The translations under genes were made by a program, and so were the position numbers. Below, one piece after another: positions 6,062 through 15,124 of a stretch of 17,153 bases of DNA. Positions within the stretch are counted from its first letter, which is position 1. The number at the start of each line of letters is the position of its first letter. The notes under the pieces were generated by a model. The model was not told the origin of the DNA. It did no database searches and was given only the letters and a program-made list of their open reading frames with translations. This DNA is from Rickettsiales bacterium. GTDB lineage: Bacteria > Pseudomonadota > Alphaproteobacteria > Rickettsiales > UBA1997. The stretch covers positions 1-17,153 of the forward strand of contig JAOFKK010000016.1 of NCBI GenBank assembly GCA_028040005.1, in the 5' to 3' direction.

Positions 6062-7561
6062 ATGACTAAAGATAATCAAGCAATTACAATTGCCTATGGC
6101 GACGGCATTGGGCCAGAATTAATGGAGTCAGCTATTAAAATTTTACAGGCTAGCGGTGCAAAATTACATTTTAATGTAATTGAGGTTGGTGAAGAAATTT
6201 ATAAAAAAGGTTTTAATTCTGGCCTTATGCCCTCTGCTTGGGAAGAATTAAAAAACACTAAAGTAATGTTAAAAGCTCCAATTACCACCCCTCAAGGTGG
6301 CGGATATAAAAGTCTTAATGTAACCCTTCGTAAAAAATTAGGTCTTTATGCTAATGTTCGTCCTGTTACTTCGCTCTATCCTTATATTAATAGCAAACAT
6401 CACAATATGGATGTTGCTATTATTCGTGAAAATGAAGAAGATCTTTATATGGGGGTTGAGCATAAGCAGACTGCTAATTCTCAGCAATGTTTAAAATTAA
6501 TTACCAATACAGGTAGTGAAAAAATTATCCGTTATGCTTTTGAATATGCCGTTAAAAATAATCGTAAAAAGGTAACTTGCTTCTCTAAAGATAATATTAT
6601 GAAAATTACCGATGGCGCTTTTCATAGAATTTTTGATGAGGTAGCAACGCAATATCCTGATATTGAGTCTGAGCATTATATTATTGATATTGGATCTGCA
6701 CGCCTTGCTGCCAAGCCTGAAATTTTTGATGTTATAGTAACGGCAAATCTTTATGGTGATATTATTTCTGATATTGCTGCTGAAATTGCTGGTTCTGTTG
6801 GCATTGCCGGCTCCGCTAATATTGGTGATGAATATGCTATGTTTGAAGCAATTCATGGCTCAGCACCATCAAGAGCTGGCCAAGATATGGCCAATCCCAC
6901 TGGTTTTATTCAAGCGGCTATTATGATGCTTGTTCATATTGGTCAAATTGATTCAGCCAATAAAATCAGAAATGCTTTATTTAAAACAATTGAAGATGGC
7001 ATTCATACATATGATATTTACAATGAAAAAACCAGTAGTAAGAAGGTAGGAACTGCAGAATTTACTGATGCAATTATTTCTAGATTAGGAAGTAAGCCAA
7101 CAAAATTACCCATCTCTAATTTTAAAGAAATTTCTGAAAATTCTACCAAAAAGACAAATATTTATAAGGAAGAAGTCGCTAAGGATAAAAAATTAATTGG
7201 TTTTGATCTATTTATTGATTGGCAAGATGAGTTTGAGGATTTGATCTCTTTAATTAATTCGATTGAAAGTGAAAAATTAGAAATTAAAATCATAACTGCA
7301 AAGGGCTTAATAATGTGGCCGGTAATTGATAAGTATGATCAAAATATTTATCCAAAAGGTCAAACAATTTTAAGATTTATCGGCAAGGGAATCGCGGGTA
7401 AGTCAAGTAATCAAATTATTGATATCAATAAAAATATTGAGCATAATGATATTATTAAAATGCTTAAAATTTTCTCTGATAAGGAGGTTGATTTTATTAA
7501 ATATGAGGGTCTATACACTTTTGGTGGAAAGGCCGGATATAGCTTAGCACAAGGCGAATAA
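6062..7561 (+). CDS. icd: Isocitrate dehydrogenase, long form with C-terminal domain
   Basis: This TCA-cycle enzyme oxidatively decarboxylates isocitrate to 2-oxoglutarate. The 499-residue protein has a complete catalytic region (~1-345): AYGDGIGPELM (11-21), the substrate loop GGYKSLNVTLRKKLGLYANVR (80-100, with Ser84, Asn86, Arg90 and Arg100), IRENEEDLYMGVE with Arg122, and the metal-binding segment NLYGDIISDIAAEIAG with Asp233 and Asp237. The nucleotide loop is FEAIHGSAPSRAGQDMANPTG (261-281). A charged linker and a C-terminal domain follow (~370-499), ending LYTFGGKAGYSLAQG. This extension is absent from E. coli Icd but known from Rickettsia and Thermus enzymes, which supports the taxonomic guess. 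NADP use is likely but cannot be proved here. The start ATG follows a 26-bp A/T-only spacer with no Shine-Dalgarno sequence. The gene is probably cotranscribed with the genes upstream and with the MscS gene 8 bp downstream. Confidence 0.95.
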   Translation: MTKDNQAITIAYGDGIGPELMESAIKILQASGAKLHFNVIEVGEEIYKKGFNSGLMPSAWEELKNTKVMLKAPITTPQGGGYKSLNVTLRKKLGLYANVRPVTSLYPYINSKHHNMDVAIIRENEEDLYMGVEHKQTANSQQCLKLITNTGSEKIIRYAFEYAVKNNRKKVTCFSKDNIMKITDGAFHRIFDEVATQYPDIESEHYIIDIGSARLAAKPEIFDVIVTANLYGDIISDIAAEIAGSVGIAGSANIGDEYAMFEAIHGSAPSRAGQDMANPTGFIQAAIMMLVHIGQIDSANKIRNALFKTIEDGIHTYDIYNEKTSSKKVGTAEFTDAIISRLGSKPTKLPISNFKEISENSTKKTNIYKEEVAKDKKLIGFDLFIDWQDEFEDLISLINSIESEKLEIKIITAKGLIMWPVIDKYDQNIYPKGQTILRFIGKGIAGKSSNQIIDINKNIEHNDIIKMLKIFSDKEVDFIKYEGLYTFGGKAGYSLAQGE

Positions 7562-7569
7562 AATAAAAA

Positions 7570-8880
7570 ATGAAAATAGAAAAATTTAATTCATTTTTAA
7601 GACAAACAGAATCGGCATTAACTAATTATGATTTTTATTTACAATCATTTGCTGCAATTTCTTCTATTTTTATTGCTATTTTATTTTACAAGATAACTAA
7701 ATATTTTTTCCGTTCAAAATGGAAGGATGTTGCAGAAAAAAGAAGTCATTTTTTTAGAAAGCAAACCTCTTTTGAGGATAATATTGAGAAATTACTGATT
7801 AAATATTTTACACCCTTATTTTTACCCAGCACTATTTTAATAGCTTTATTTTTTGGTATGGCAATTTTCTCAATATTTTTTGGAGAAATGATTGTTTTCC
7901 ATGCAGTAATTCAGCTGGTAACGTTATTCTTATTTTTAAGATTTATTAAAATTATCTCATCTAGCAGCTTTATTGCTAACGCTTTTGGCGCCTTCCTTGT
8001 TCCCATTGTGATTTTAAATTTTATAGGATTGCTGGATGCAACAATATCTTATCTTGATCAATTTGCTTTAAATATTGGGCTAGTTCGTATTTCTATCTAT
8101 AATATATTACATTCTATTATTACCTTAATTACCGCCTTTTGGTTTTCTCGCCTTATTTCTAAGAATATTAAGTCATTTATTAACAAAAATCGTACCATCA
8201 GATCAACAACTAAGGGAATTTTAACCAAAATAGTCGATATTGCTATTTATCTAGTTATTTTTAGCATCTTGATGAAGGTTTTTGGCTTCAATATGACAAC
8301 TTTCGCTGTATTTAGTGGTGCAATTGGTGTTGGTCTAGGTTTTGGTTTACAAAGAATAGTTGCTAATTTTATCGGAGGTATAATTCTTCTTTTTGAAAAA
8401 TCGGTGGAAATTGGTAATGTTGTTGAACTTGAAGATGGCGCTGTTTATGGTAAAGTTTCGCATTTTGGGGGTAGATATACTTTGATTGAAACCATGGATG
8501 GTAAGGAAATTATGGTTCCAAATGAAGATTTAATCACAAAAAAAGTAGTTAATTTAACTTATAGCAATAATAAGGCTAGGGTTGAAATTGATATTAATGT
8601 TGCTTTTGAAACAGATCTTGAGAAAGTTCAAAATTTAATTCTTAATATTGCCAAGGATCATCCTAAATGTTTAAGATTCCCTGAGGCAAAATGCTATATT
8701 TATAAATTTGATGATTACGCTATTAAGATTAGATTATTTTTTTGGATCAGCGATATTTCTGATGGTATTTACGAACCTAGAAGTGAAGTAATGTTAAAAA
8801 TATGGAATAGTCTTAAAGAAAATAACATTAAGGTACCTTATCCTAAGAGGGATATTGAGAATAATAGAGATTTTTCTTAA
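7570..8880 (+). CDS. MscS-family mechanosensitive ion channel
   Basis: This inner-membrane channel is expected to open under membrane tension to release solutes during hypo-osmotic shock. The 436-residue protein has several N-terminal membrane helices (about 24-40, 80-105, 108-127, 139-155, 171-195 and 218-238). The Gly/Ala-rich pore helix is FAVFSGAIGVGLGFGLQRIV (245-264), then ANFIGGIILLFEKSVEIGNVVEL, the signature of the MscS beta domain. VYGKVSHFGGRYTLIETMDGKEIMVPNEDLI (about 292-322) completes the conserved domain. The C-terminal alpha/beta vestibule domain ends with an IKVPYPKRDI motif, also typical. With extra N-terminal helices it is larger than E. coli MscS (286) and smaller than MscK. 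It begins 8 bp after the icd stop and ends a convergent boundary with ribBA (26 bp gap). Confidence 0.93.
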   Translation: MKIEKFNSFLRQTESALTNYDFYLQSFAAISSIFIAILFYKITKYFFRSKWKDVAEKRSHFFRKQTSFEDNIEKLLIKYFTPLFLPSTILIALFFGMAIFSIFFGEMIVFHAVIQLVTLFLFLRFIKIISSSSFIANAFGAFLVPIVILNFIGLLDATISYLDQFALNIGLVRISIYNILHSIITLITAFWFSRLISKNIKSFINKNRTIRSTTKGILTKIVDIAIYLVIFSILMKVFGFNMTTFAVFSGAIGVGLGFGLQRIVANFIGGIILLFEKSVEIGNVVELEDGAVYGKVSHFGGRYTLIETMDGKEIMVPNEDLITKKVVNLTYSNNKARVEIDINVAFETDLEKVQNLILNIAKDHPKCLRFPEAKCYIYKFDDYAIKIRLFFWISDISDGIYEPRSEVMLKIWNSLKENNIKVPYPKRDIENNRDFS

Positions 8881-8906
8881 TAAGGTTATTTTTGATAAAT
8901 GCTATT

Positions 8907-9968
8907 TTAGATTGCTTTATAATCTATAATTTTTAGCCCGTAACCATCTAAGCCAATTACAGATTTTTGTGATTTACTAAGTAATGTCATATTTTTAACG
9001 CCAATATCATTAAGAATTTGTGCTCCAATGCCATAATTTCTTAGAATATTATCGTTAGATTTATCAATTTCTTGATATTGAGATTCAGAAAAAATTACGA
9101 TAACTCCAGAACCATTTTTAGCAATAATATTCATAGATTTTGCTAAATTGTTATTTTCGCCTAAATTATCTGCTAAAATATCATTGTTAAAATTAATATG
9201 ATGCATCCTTACTAGAATATTATTTTGAGGATTAATATCGCCATATATTAAGGCCTTATATTGTTTATCATTAATTTTATTTTTATAATCTATAGCTATA
9301 AATTGACCGCCAAATTTAGAATTAATTGTTTTTGTTGCTGTTTTTTCAACTAATTTGTCATTTTTGGTACGATATTTGATTAAGTCAGCAATTGTAGCAA
9401 TTTTTAAATTATGTGTTTTGGCGAATGAGAATAAATCATCTCTTCTAGCCATTGTTCCGTCATCATTCATGATTTCACAAATTACTGCAGATGGATTTAA
9501 TCCTGCTAATTTAGCAATATCAACTGAAGCTTCGGTATGTCCAGCTCTAACTAATACACCGCCATCTTTTGCTTGGAGTGGAAAAATATGACCCGGACTA
9601 ACTATGTCTCTTTGATCATTATTAGGATTAATAGCGTCTGTAATTGTTTTGGCACGATCCGCTGCTGAAATGCCGGTAGTAATACCCTCTCTTGCTTCAA
9701 TTGAAATAGTAAAGGCAGTTTGATGACGAGAATTATTATTAAGAGACATCATTGGTAAACCCAATTGTTTGATTCTTTCCTTTTCAAGAGCTAAGCAAAT
9801 TAATCCACGACCATTTTTGGCCATAAAATTAACCTCTTTATTGCCGCATTTTTCTGCAGCTATTATTATATCTCCTTCATTTTCTCGATTTTCATCATCA
9901 ACTAAGATGAACATTCTGCCATTTTTGGCATCTTCGATGATTTCTTCTATTTTTGCAAAATTTGTCAT
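8907..9968 (-). CDS. ribB: RibBA-type protein: active DHBP synthase, degenerate cyclohydrolase II half
   Basis: The N-terminal ~205 of 353 residues form 3,4-dihydroxy-2-butanone-4-phosphate synthase, which makes the four-carbon unit of riboflavin from ribulose 5-phosphate. The catalytic features are intact: DDENRENEGDII (24-35), the region around GITTGISAADRAKTI, and GHIFPLQAKDGGVLVRAGHTEA (126-147). The C-terminal half (~215-353) has the GTP cyclohydrolase II fold pattern, for example NYGIGAQILNDIGVKNMTLL (311-330). It has no Cys at all, so the zinc site of the SECLTGD..RCDCG motif is gone, and the RQEGRGIGL motif is replaced by a VIFSESQYQE segment. The second activity is therefore very unlikely. 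Similar hybrids with an inactive half are known in alphaproteobacteria, where a separate RibA does that step. The gene lies 4 bp downstream of hemH, so it is in a two-gene operon. Confidence 0.93.
   Translation of the reverse strand: MTNFAKIEEIIEDAKNGRMFILVDDENRENEGDIIIAAEKCGNKEVNFMAKNGRGLICLALEKERIKQLGLPMMSLNNNSRHQTAFTISIEAREGITTGISAADRAKTITDAINPNNDQRDIVSPGHIFPLQAKDGGVLVRAGHTEASVDIAKLAGLNPSAVICEIMNDDGTMARRDDLFSFAKTHNLKIATIADLIKYRTKNDKLVEKTATKTINSKFGGQFIAIDYKNKINDKQYKALIYGDINPQNNILVRMHHINFNNDILADNLGENNNLAKSMNIIAKNGSGVIVIFSESQYQEIDKSNDNILRNYGIGAQILNDIGVKNMTLLSKSQKSVIGLDGYGLKIIDYKAI
8908..8935 (+). terminator. Weak candidate terminator at the convergent mscS/ribBA junction
   Basis: TAGATT (8908-8913) and AATCTA (8921-8926) form a six-pair stem with a 7-base loop, followed by TAATTTTT. 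The position, just past the mscS stop and inside the last codons of ribBA, fits the end of the plus-strand transcript. The stem has only one G-C pair, so its strength is doubtful. Confidence 0.25.
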
Positions 9969-9972
9969 TATT

Positions 9973-10995
9973 TTAAAAACCTGTTAGATTATCTTTTACT
10001 AATTTTTCTAATAATTTGATATGGTCACTATTATCATTTAAACAAGGGATAAAGTCAAAATCTTTTCCTCCTTTTTTTAAAAATAATTCTCTATATCCAA
10101 TATTAATCTCTTCTAATGTTTCAATGCAATCACTAGCAAATCCTGGGGAAATTACTAGAATTTTTTTATAATTTTTGGCAATCATGTCATCCAAAACATC
10201 CTCCATATAGGGTTTTAGCCATTCTTTTGGTCCGAATCTTGATTGAAAAGCGATAAAATTAGGAATTTCAATTTTGTCCTTTTGTAATTTTTCAGAAAAT
10301 AAACGATTAGTTTTGTGGCAAAAACATTGATAAGGATCACCTTTTTCAAAATATTCCTTAGGAATGCCGTGATAGGAAGAAATTATCGCATCTGGCTGAA
10401 ATTTTAGAATCTTTAAATGTTTTTTAACCGAATTTACTAAGGCATTAATATATAAATCATGATCATAATAGCTATGTTGAATGCGAATTGCTGGTTGATA
10501 GCGAATTTTTTGCATTATATCATATATTTTATCATTGATTGAAGCGGTAGTAGCTGAAGCATATTGTGGATAAAGAGGTATAAAAATAATTTTACGACAC
10601 TTTTGATTTTGTAATTTTTTAATTTTACTTGCTATTGATGGGTTTCCATATCTCATGGCAAAATCAATGATAAGATTTGGATTTTTTTTATTCAGGGAAT
10701 TGTGTAATTGCTCCGCTTGTAACTTAGTATAATAAAGTAATGGTGACATTTTTTTATCATGCAGCCATATTTTTTGATAATTTTTACCAGTTTTTCCGGG
10801 GCGAAAAGTTAAAATAAATAAATTAAGAATAATTTGCCATAAAATTGGATTAACCTCGATAACCCTTTTATCTGATAAAAATTCTTTGAGATATTTTCTA
10901 ACAGAAAAAAAATCATAATTATTTGGCGTGCCAAGATTAATAATTAAAACACCAATATTATTGGAAATTTTAGGGTGATTTTTAGGTAAATTCAT
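9973..10995 (-). CDS. hemH: Ferrochelatase HemH
   Basis: HemH inserts ferrous iron into protoporphyrin IX, the last step of protoheme synthesis, at the cytoplasmic face of the inner membrane. The 340-residue protein has the family's usual length and motifs: VLIINLGTPNNYDFFSVRKY (16-35), FLSDKRVIE, AMRYGNPSI (113-121), FIPLYPQYASATTAS (138-152), SYHGIPKEYFEKGDPY with the metal-binding His209, FQSRFGPKEWLKPY (250-263), and the SPGFASDCIETLEEI segment (283-297) containing the acidic residues of the active site. No C-terminal membrane helix or iron-sulfur cysteine cluster is present. The product feeds heme b to CyoE, encoded upstream in this window. Together these suggest the organism makes its own terminal-oxidase heme. 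The gene starts 215 bp from the divergent nhaA and leads the operon with ribB. Confidence 0.96.
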   Translation of the reverse strand: MNLPKNHPKISNNIGVLIINLGTPNNYDFFSVRKYLKEFLSDKRVIEVNPILWQIILNLFILTFRPGKTGKNYQKIWLHDKKMSPLLYYTKLQAEQLHNSLNKKNPNLIIDFAMRYGNPSIASKIKKLQNQKCRKIIFIPLYPQYASATTASINDKIYDIMQKIRYQPAIRIQHSYYDHDLYINALVNSVKKHLKILKFQPDAIISSYHGIPKEYFEKGDPYQCFCHKTNRLFSEKLQKDKIEIPNFIAFQSRFGPKEWLKPYMEDVLDDMIAKNYKKILVISPGFASDCIETLEEINIGYRELFLKKGGKDFDFIPCLNDNSDHIKLLEKLVKDNLTGF

Positions 10996-11210
10996 AATGT
11001 TTTAAAATAAGCAATTAATTCATTTGAGTTAAAATATTTATTAACAAAGGTCTCTTAAAGTTGGGAAGTGGTATTAATATTTACAATAATTATATTTAAA
11101 GTAAATAATTTAGAAAGATTGCAATTATATTATTATGACATTAATATTGCTCAGTGTACAATTTTCTGACAAGTTCTTAAGTTATATAAGTAATTAATTA
11201 ACAATATTAA
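10996..11210. promoter_or_regulatory. Divergent hemH/nhaA intergenic region
   Basis: This 215-bp, strongly AT-rich gap is the largest in the window and must hold the promoters of the hemH-ribB and nhaA-secA-rpoD transcripts. For nhaA a weak pair is TTGCAA (11119-11124), 17 bp, TAATAT (11142-11147). A CTGACA at 11166-11171 is nearer but has no well-spaced -10 box. For hemH, a perfect TATAAT lies on the minus strand at 11089-11094, without a convincing -35 box. No small open frame, RNA gene, riboswitch or operator palindrome was recognised. Confidence 0.35.
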
Positions 11211-12392
11211 ATGAAGTCATTAATTAAAAATTTCTTTAAATCAGACTCTTCTAGTGGAATTATTTTATTATTATTTGCTATTTTGGCAATGATTTGTGTT
11301 AATTCACCACTTCGTCCATATTATGAATCTTTACTAAATACAAATTTTAATTTAAACCTATCCTTCATAGGTATTTTTAAAGAAATGACCATTAAATTAT
11401 GGGTTGATGATGCTCTAATGGCTATTTTCTTTTTTCTAATTGGCATTGAATTAAAGCATGAAGTTGTTAATGGTGAATTATCAAATAGATCTGCTATTAT
11501 TAAGCCATTGATTGCAGCTGTTGGGGGCGTTGTTGTTCCGGCTCTTATTTTTGCTCATATTAATAATGATTTTGAACAAAATATGAGAGGTTGGGCTATT
11601 CCAACTGCAACAGATATTGCTTTTGCAATTGGTGTTTTAAATCTTTTTGGCAACAAGGTTCCAAAATCATTAAAAATATTTTTAGTTGCTCTTGCTGTTA
11701 TTGATGATTTAGTGGCTATTATAATTATTGCAATTTTTTATAGTGACAATATATCAATCATTTTTATTGAATTATCATGCGTTATTTATGTGCTATTATT
11801 TATTTTAAATCGCAAAAAAATAACCAATTTAGTTCCATATTTAATTTTGGGTGTTATTTTGTGGGTTTTTGTATTAAAATCCGGAGTTCACGCAACTATT
11901 GCTGGCGTTACTTTAGCGATGTTCTTACCTACTAAAATTAAGAATAAAAAAGGCATAGCGCCATTATATATAGTGGAAAGTGCCTTACATAAGCCTGTAA
12001 ATTACATTATTTTACCGATTTTTGCCTTTGCAAGTGCCGGTATTGTATTTGAAAATATTGCCTTAGATATTCTATGCGATCCATTAGTATTGGGTATTAT
12101 TATGGGTCTATTTGTCGGTAAGCAAGTTGGCGTTATATCTTGTGTTATTCTTATAAGTAAATTAAAAATTGCTAAATTTTTTAAAGATGCAAATATATTG
12201 CAATTTTATGGCGTTTCTACCTTAACAGGTATTGGCTTTACTATGAGTTTATTTATTGGAAATCTTGCCTTCGTCGACCCTTATATTTTAAATAAGGTTA
12301 GAATTGGCGTCATGGTTGCATCGGCCTTGTCGGCCATATTGGGGGCTTTCTTAATTTATATGGGTAATAAAAAGGCCGCTCTCAAATCATAA
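11211..12392 (+). CDS. nhaA: Na+/H+ antiporter NhaA
   Basis: NhaA expels sodium in exchange for protons across the inner membrane, controlling pH and sodium. The 393-residue protein has the family's length and about a dozen hydrophobic helices. The conserved segments are MAIFFFLIGIELKHEVVNGEL (70-90), PTATDIAFAIGVL (131-143, the Asp134 site) and the ion-binding pair in LAVIDDLVAI (161-170, Asp165-Asp166, equivalent to E. coli Asp163-Asp164). The Lys of TM10 is in GLFVGKQVGV, and the conserved GIGFTMSLFIGNLAF lies near the C-terminus. All transport residues are intact. The ATG at 11211 has no Shine-Dalgarno sequence. secA follows after 24 bp, so the antiporter probably leads a transcript that includes the general secretion ATPase and the primary sigma factor. 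Confidence 0.96.
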   Translation: MKSLIKNFFKSDSSSGIILLLFAILAMICVNSPLRPYYESLLNTNFNLNLSFIGIFKEMTIKLWVDDALMAIFFFLIGIELKHEVVNGELSNRSAIIKPLIAAVGGVVVPALIFAHINNDFEQNMRGWAIPTATDIAFAIGVLNLFGNKVPKSLKIFLVALAVIDDLVAIIIIAIFYSDNISIIFIELSCVIYVLLFILNRKKITNLVPYLILGVILWVFVLKSGVHATIAGVTLAMFLPTKIKNKKGIAPLYIVESALHKPVNYIILPIFAFASAGIVFENIALDILCDPLVLGIIMGLFVGKQVGVISCVILISKLKIAKFFKDANILQFYGVSTLTGIGFTMSLFIGNLAFVDPYILNKVRIGVMVASALSAILGAFLIYMGNKKAALKS

Positions 12393-12416
12393 CTCAAATT
12401 TAACCCAATTATAAAT

Positions 12417-15122
12417 ATGATCAATTTTATCTTAAAAAGAATTTTTGGCTCAGTAAATGATCGTATTATTAAATCCTATAGTCCTATCATTAAAAAGATT
12501 AATGATTTTGAAGAAAAATTATCACAATTATCAGATGATGATTTAAAATCAAAAACAATCTTTTTTAAGGATCAATTACAAAGCGGCAAAACTCCTGACG
12601 ACATATTAGCTGAAGCATTTGCTGTTGTAAGGGAGGCTTCAAAAAGAGTTCTTAATATGCGTCATTTTGATGTGCAGCTAATTGGCGGGATTATATTACA
12701 TCAAGGTAAAATATCTGAGATGAAAACAGGTGAGGGTAAAACTTTAGTTTCAACCCTACCTTCATATCTTAATGCCTTATCTGGTAATTCAGTTCACATA
12801 GTTACTGTAAATGATTATTTAGCTAAGAGGGATTCAGCATGGATGGGGAAGATTCACGAATTTTTAGGACTAACTGTTAGCTGTATAATTGGAGGTATGG
12901 ATGATGTGGAAAGAAAAAAAGCCTATCAATGCGATATTATTTACGCTACTAATAATGAATTGGGATTCGATTATTTAAGAGATAATATGAAATTCGCAAT
13001 TAAGGATATGGTAACAAATGGTCGTCATTTTGCTATTATTGATGAGGTGGATTCAATTTTAATTGATGAAGCTCGTAGCCCTTTGGTTATTTCTGGGCCA
13101 ACTAATGATAATTCTCAATTATATCAAAAAGTTAATAAATTAATTCCGCAATTATCAAAGGAGGATTACGATATTGATGAAAAATCAAATCAAGCATTAT
13201 TAACTGATGAAGGCACGGAAAATGCTGAGCAAATATTAAAAGATGGCGGGTTAATCGATAAGGATTCTGATTTATTTAATATGGATAATATGGAAATTAT
13301 GCATCATTTTAATCAGGCTCTTAGGGCTAATGTTTTATTTACTAATAATAAGGATTATATTGTTAAAAATGGTGATATTGTTATTATTGATGAATTTACT
13401 GGTAGAATGCAGGAGGGAAGAAGATTCTCTGATGGTCTGCATCAAGCCTTAGAAGCAAAAGAGGGTTTGAGGGTAAAAAATGAAAATCAAACTCTATCAT
13501 CGATTACTTTCCAAAATTATTTTAGACTTTATGATAAATTATCTGGCATGACAGGTACTGCCATTACTGAGGCTGCTGAATTTGAAGAAATTTACGGATT
13601 AAAAACTGTTCAAGTTCCGACTCATAGAATGGTTACTAGGATTGATGAAGATGACGAGATTTACAAAACAAAGAATGAAAAATACAAAGCTATAGTTGAA
13701 GAAATTAAAAAATGTCATGCAAAAAAGCAACCTATTTTGGTTGGTACTGTTACCATTGAAAATTCTGAATATTTATCAAAATTATTAAAAAAAGAAAAAT
13801 TACCCCATAAGGTTCTAAATGCTAAATTCCACATGGAAGAATCAAAGATTATTTCTCAAGCTGGTATTCCCAAGGCCATTACTATTGCTACCAATATGGC
13901 TGGTCGTGGAACCGATATTAAGTTAGGAGGAAATAAGGATATTTTAATAGAAGAGCTAAATATTAAAAAATTAACCAAGGCCAAATTAAAAGAAAAAATT
14001 GATATTATCGATAAAAAAATAGAGGAGGATAAAAAAATCGCCATTGAAGCAGGAGGTCTGTATGTTTTAGGAACGGAAAGACATGAAAGTAGAAGAATTG
14101 ATAATCAGTTAAGAGGTAGGTCTGGTAGGCAAGGTGACATCGGGAAATCTAAATTTTATTTATCACTGGAAGATGATTTAATGCGTATTTTTGGATCTGA
14201 TAAATTACAGGTTATTTTATCAAGATTGGGATTAAAGGATGATGAGGCTATATTTCATCCATGGATTACTAAAACATTAATTAGAGCCCAAAAAAAGGTT
14301 GAGGCCCATCATTTTGAGATTAGAAAGAACCTTATAAAATATGATGACATTGTTAATGATCAAAGAAAAGAAATCTTCAAAAGAAGAATGGATATTATTA
14401 AATCTGATGATTTGGGTTTGGACATTAAAAAAATTATTGATGATGTAAATCAAGATATGATTGGCAAGGCAATTCCTAAGAAATCATATTTAGAACAATG
14501 GGATTTAGAATCGATTGAAAAAGAGGTTTTAAGAATTTATGGTCTAAAATTAGATATTAAATCATTTTCTAATAAGGAAGGAATTTCGGATGTTGAAATT
14601 TTAGATTATATTAATAATAATGCTGAAAAATTAATATCTCAAAAAGAGCAAGAGCATGGCCTAGAAATAGAAAAAGAATTAAGACGTCAGGTCTTTTTAA
14701 TGACTTTGGATTTTGAGTGGAAAAATCATCTTTTAGCTCTTGATAAAATGAGAAATAATATTAACCTTAGGGCTTATGCGGGGAAAGATCCTTTTATTGA
14801 ATATAAAAGAGAATCTGCTGAGTTATTCCAAGATATGATTTTTAATATTGAGGAAAAATCCTTAATGAGGATTTCTCATGCCAAACTACAAGAGAATACT
14901 AGCGAAAAGGAGATTTTAGATAAATTATCAAAATCTAAGAAAAATGCTAAACATAATCAATCTAGTATTTCTACTGTATCTGACAAGCAAAATAAAGGAC
15001 CGATAAATATTAAAAAAACTGGCAATAATAAGTTAGATCAATGGGCTAATATTGGTAGAAATGAAAAATGCCCTTGTAATAGTGGTCTAAAATATAAACA
15101 TTGTTGTGGAAAAATGAGTTAA
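12417..15122 (+). CDS. secA: Preprotein translocase ATPase SecA
   Basis: SecA is the cytoplasmic motor that drives unfolded preproteins through SecYEG. The 901-residue protein is complete. Motifs in order are the Walker A segment EMKTGEGKTLV (101-111), VTVNDYLAKRD (129-139), the DEVD Walker B box in FAIIDEVDSILIDEARSPL (205-223), GRMQEGRRFSDGLHQALEAKE, and TGTAITEAAEFEEIYGL. Then come ATNMAGRGTDIKLGG and ESRRIDNQLRGRSGRQGD of the second motor domain. After the helical wing, scaffold and a Lys-rich linker, the protein ends with a zinc-binding SEC-C motif. It has Cys885, Cys887, Cys896 and Cys897 (CPC-x8-CC), which normally binds SecB or phospholipid. The tail is intact, although such tails are often lost in reduced genomes. 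secA lies 24 bp after nhaA, and its stop is two bases before the preferred start of rpoD. Confidence 0.98.
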   Translation: MINFILKRIFGSVNDRIIKSYSPIIKKINDFEEKLSQLSDDDLKSKTIFFKDQLQSGKTPDDILAEAFAVVREASKRVLNMRHFDVQLIGGIILHQGKISEMKTGEGKTLVSTLPSYLNALSGNSVHIVTVNDYLAKRDSAWMGKIHEFLGLTVSCIIGGMDDVERKKAYQCDIIYATNNELGFDYLRDNMKFAIKDMVTNGRHFAIIDEVDSILIDEARSPLVISGPTNDNSQLYQKVNKLIPQLSKEDYDIDEKSNQALLTDEGTENAEQILKDGGLIDKDSDLFNMDNMEIMHHFNQALRANVLFTNNKDYIVKNGDIVIIDEFTGRMQEGRRFSDGLHQALEAKEGLRVKNENQTLSSITFQNYFRLYDKLSGMTGTAITEAAEFEEIYGLKTVQVPTHRMVTRIDEDDEIYKTKNEKYKAIVEEIKKCHAKKQPILVGTVTIENSEYLSKLLKKEKLPHKVLNAKFHMEESKIISQAGIPKAITIATNMAGRGTDIKLGGNKDILIEELNIKKLTKAKLKEKIDIIDKKIEEDKKIAIEAGGLYVLGTERHESRRIDNQLRGRSGRQGDIGKSKFYLSLEDDLMRIFGSDKLQVILSRLGLKDDEAIFHPWITKTLIRAQKKVEAHHFEIRKNLIKYDDIVNDQRKEIFKRRMDIIKSDDLGLDIKKIIDDVNQDMIGKAIPKKSYLEQWDLESIEKEVLRIYGLKLDIKSFSNKEGISDVEILDYINNNAEKLISQKEQEHGLEIEKELRRQVFLMTLDFEWKNHLLALDKMRNNINLRAYAGKDPFIEYKRESAELFQDMIFNIEEKSLMRISHAKLQENTSEKEILDKLSKSKKNAKHNQSSISTVSDKQNKGPINIKKTGNNKLDQWANIGRNEKCPCNSGLKYKHCCGKMS

Positions 15123-15124
15123 AT

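Noticed and set aside
8907..9968. Annotation of ribBA as a fully bifunctional enzyme with active GTP cyclohydrolase II
   Set aside because: The C-terminal half contains no cysteine and lacks the catalytic RQEGRGIGL segment, so only the DHBP synthase activity is supported.
9355..9987. Plus-strand open frames of 78 and 72 codons within ribBA
   Set aside because: They are antisense to a well-conserved enzyme and show no independent features.
10996..11210. Possible riboswitch, small RNA or tRNA in the hemH/nhaA gap
   Set aside because: No cloverleaf, conserved riboswitch core or G-C-rich stem was seen; the region is simple AT-rich DNA.
15101..15124. TTG at 15101 as the start of RpoD
   Set aside because: It would extend the protein by eight residues into secA coding sequence (MLWKNELN), while the ATG at 15125 lies just after the secA stop and gives a normal RpoD N-terminus.
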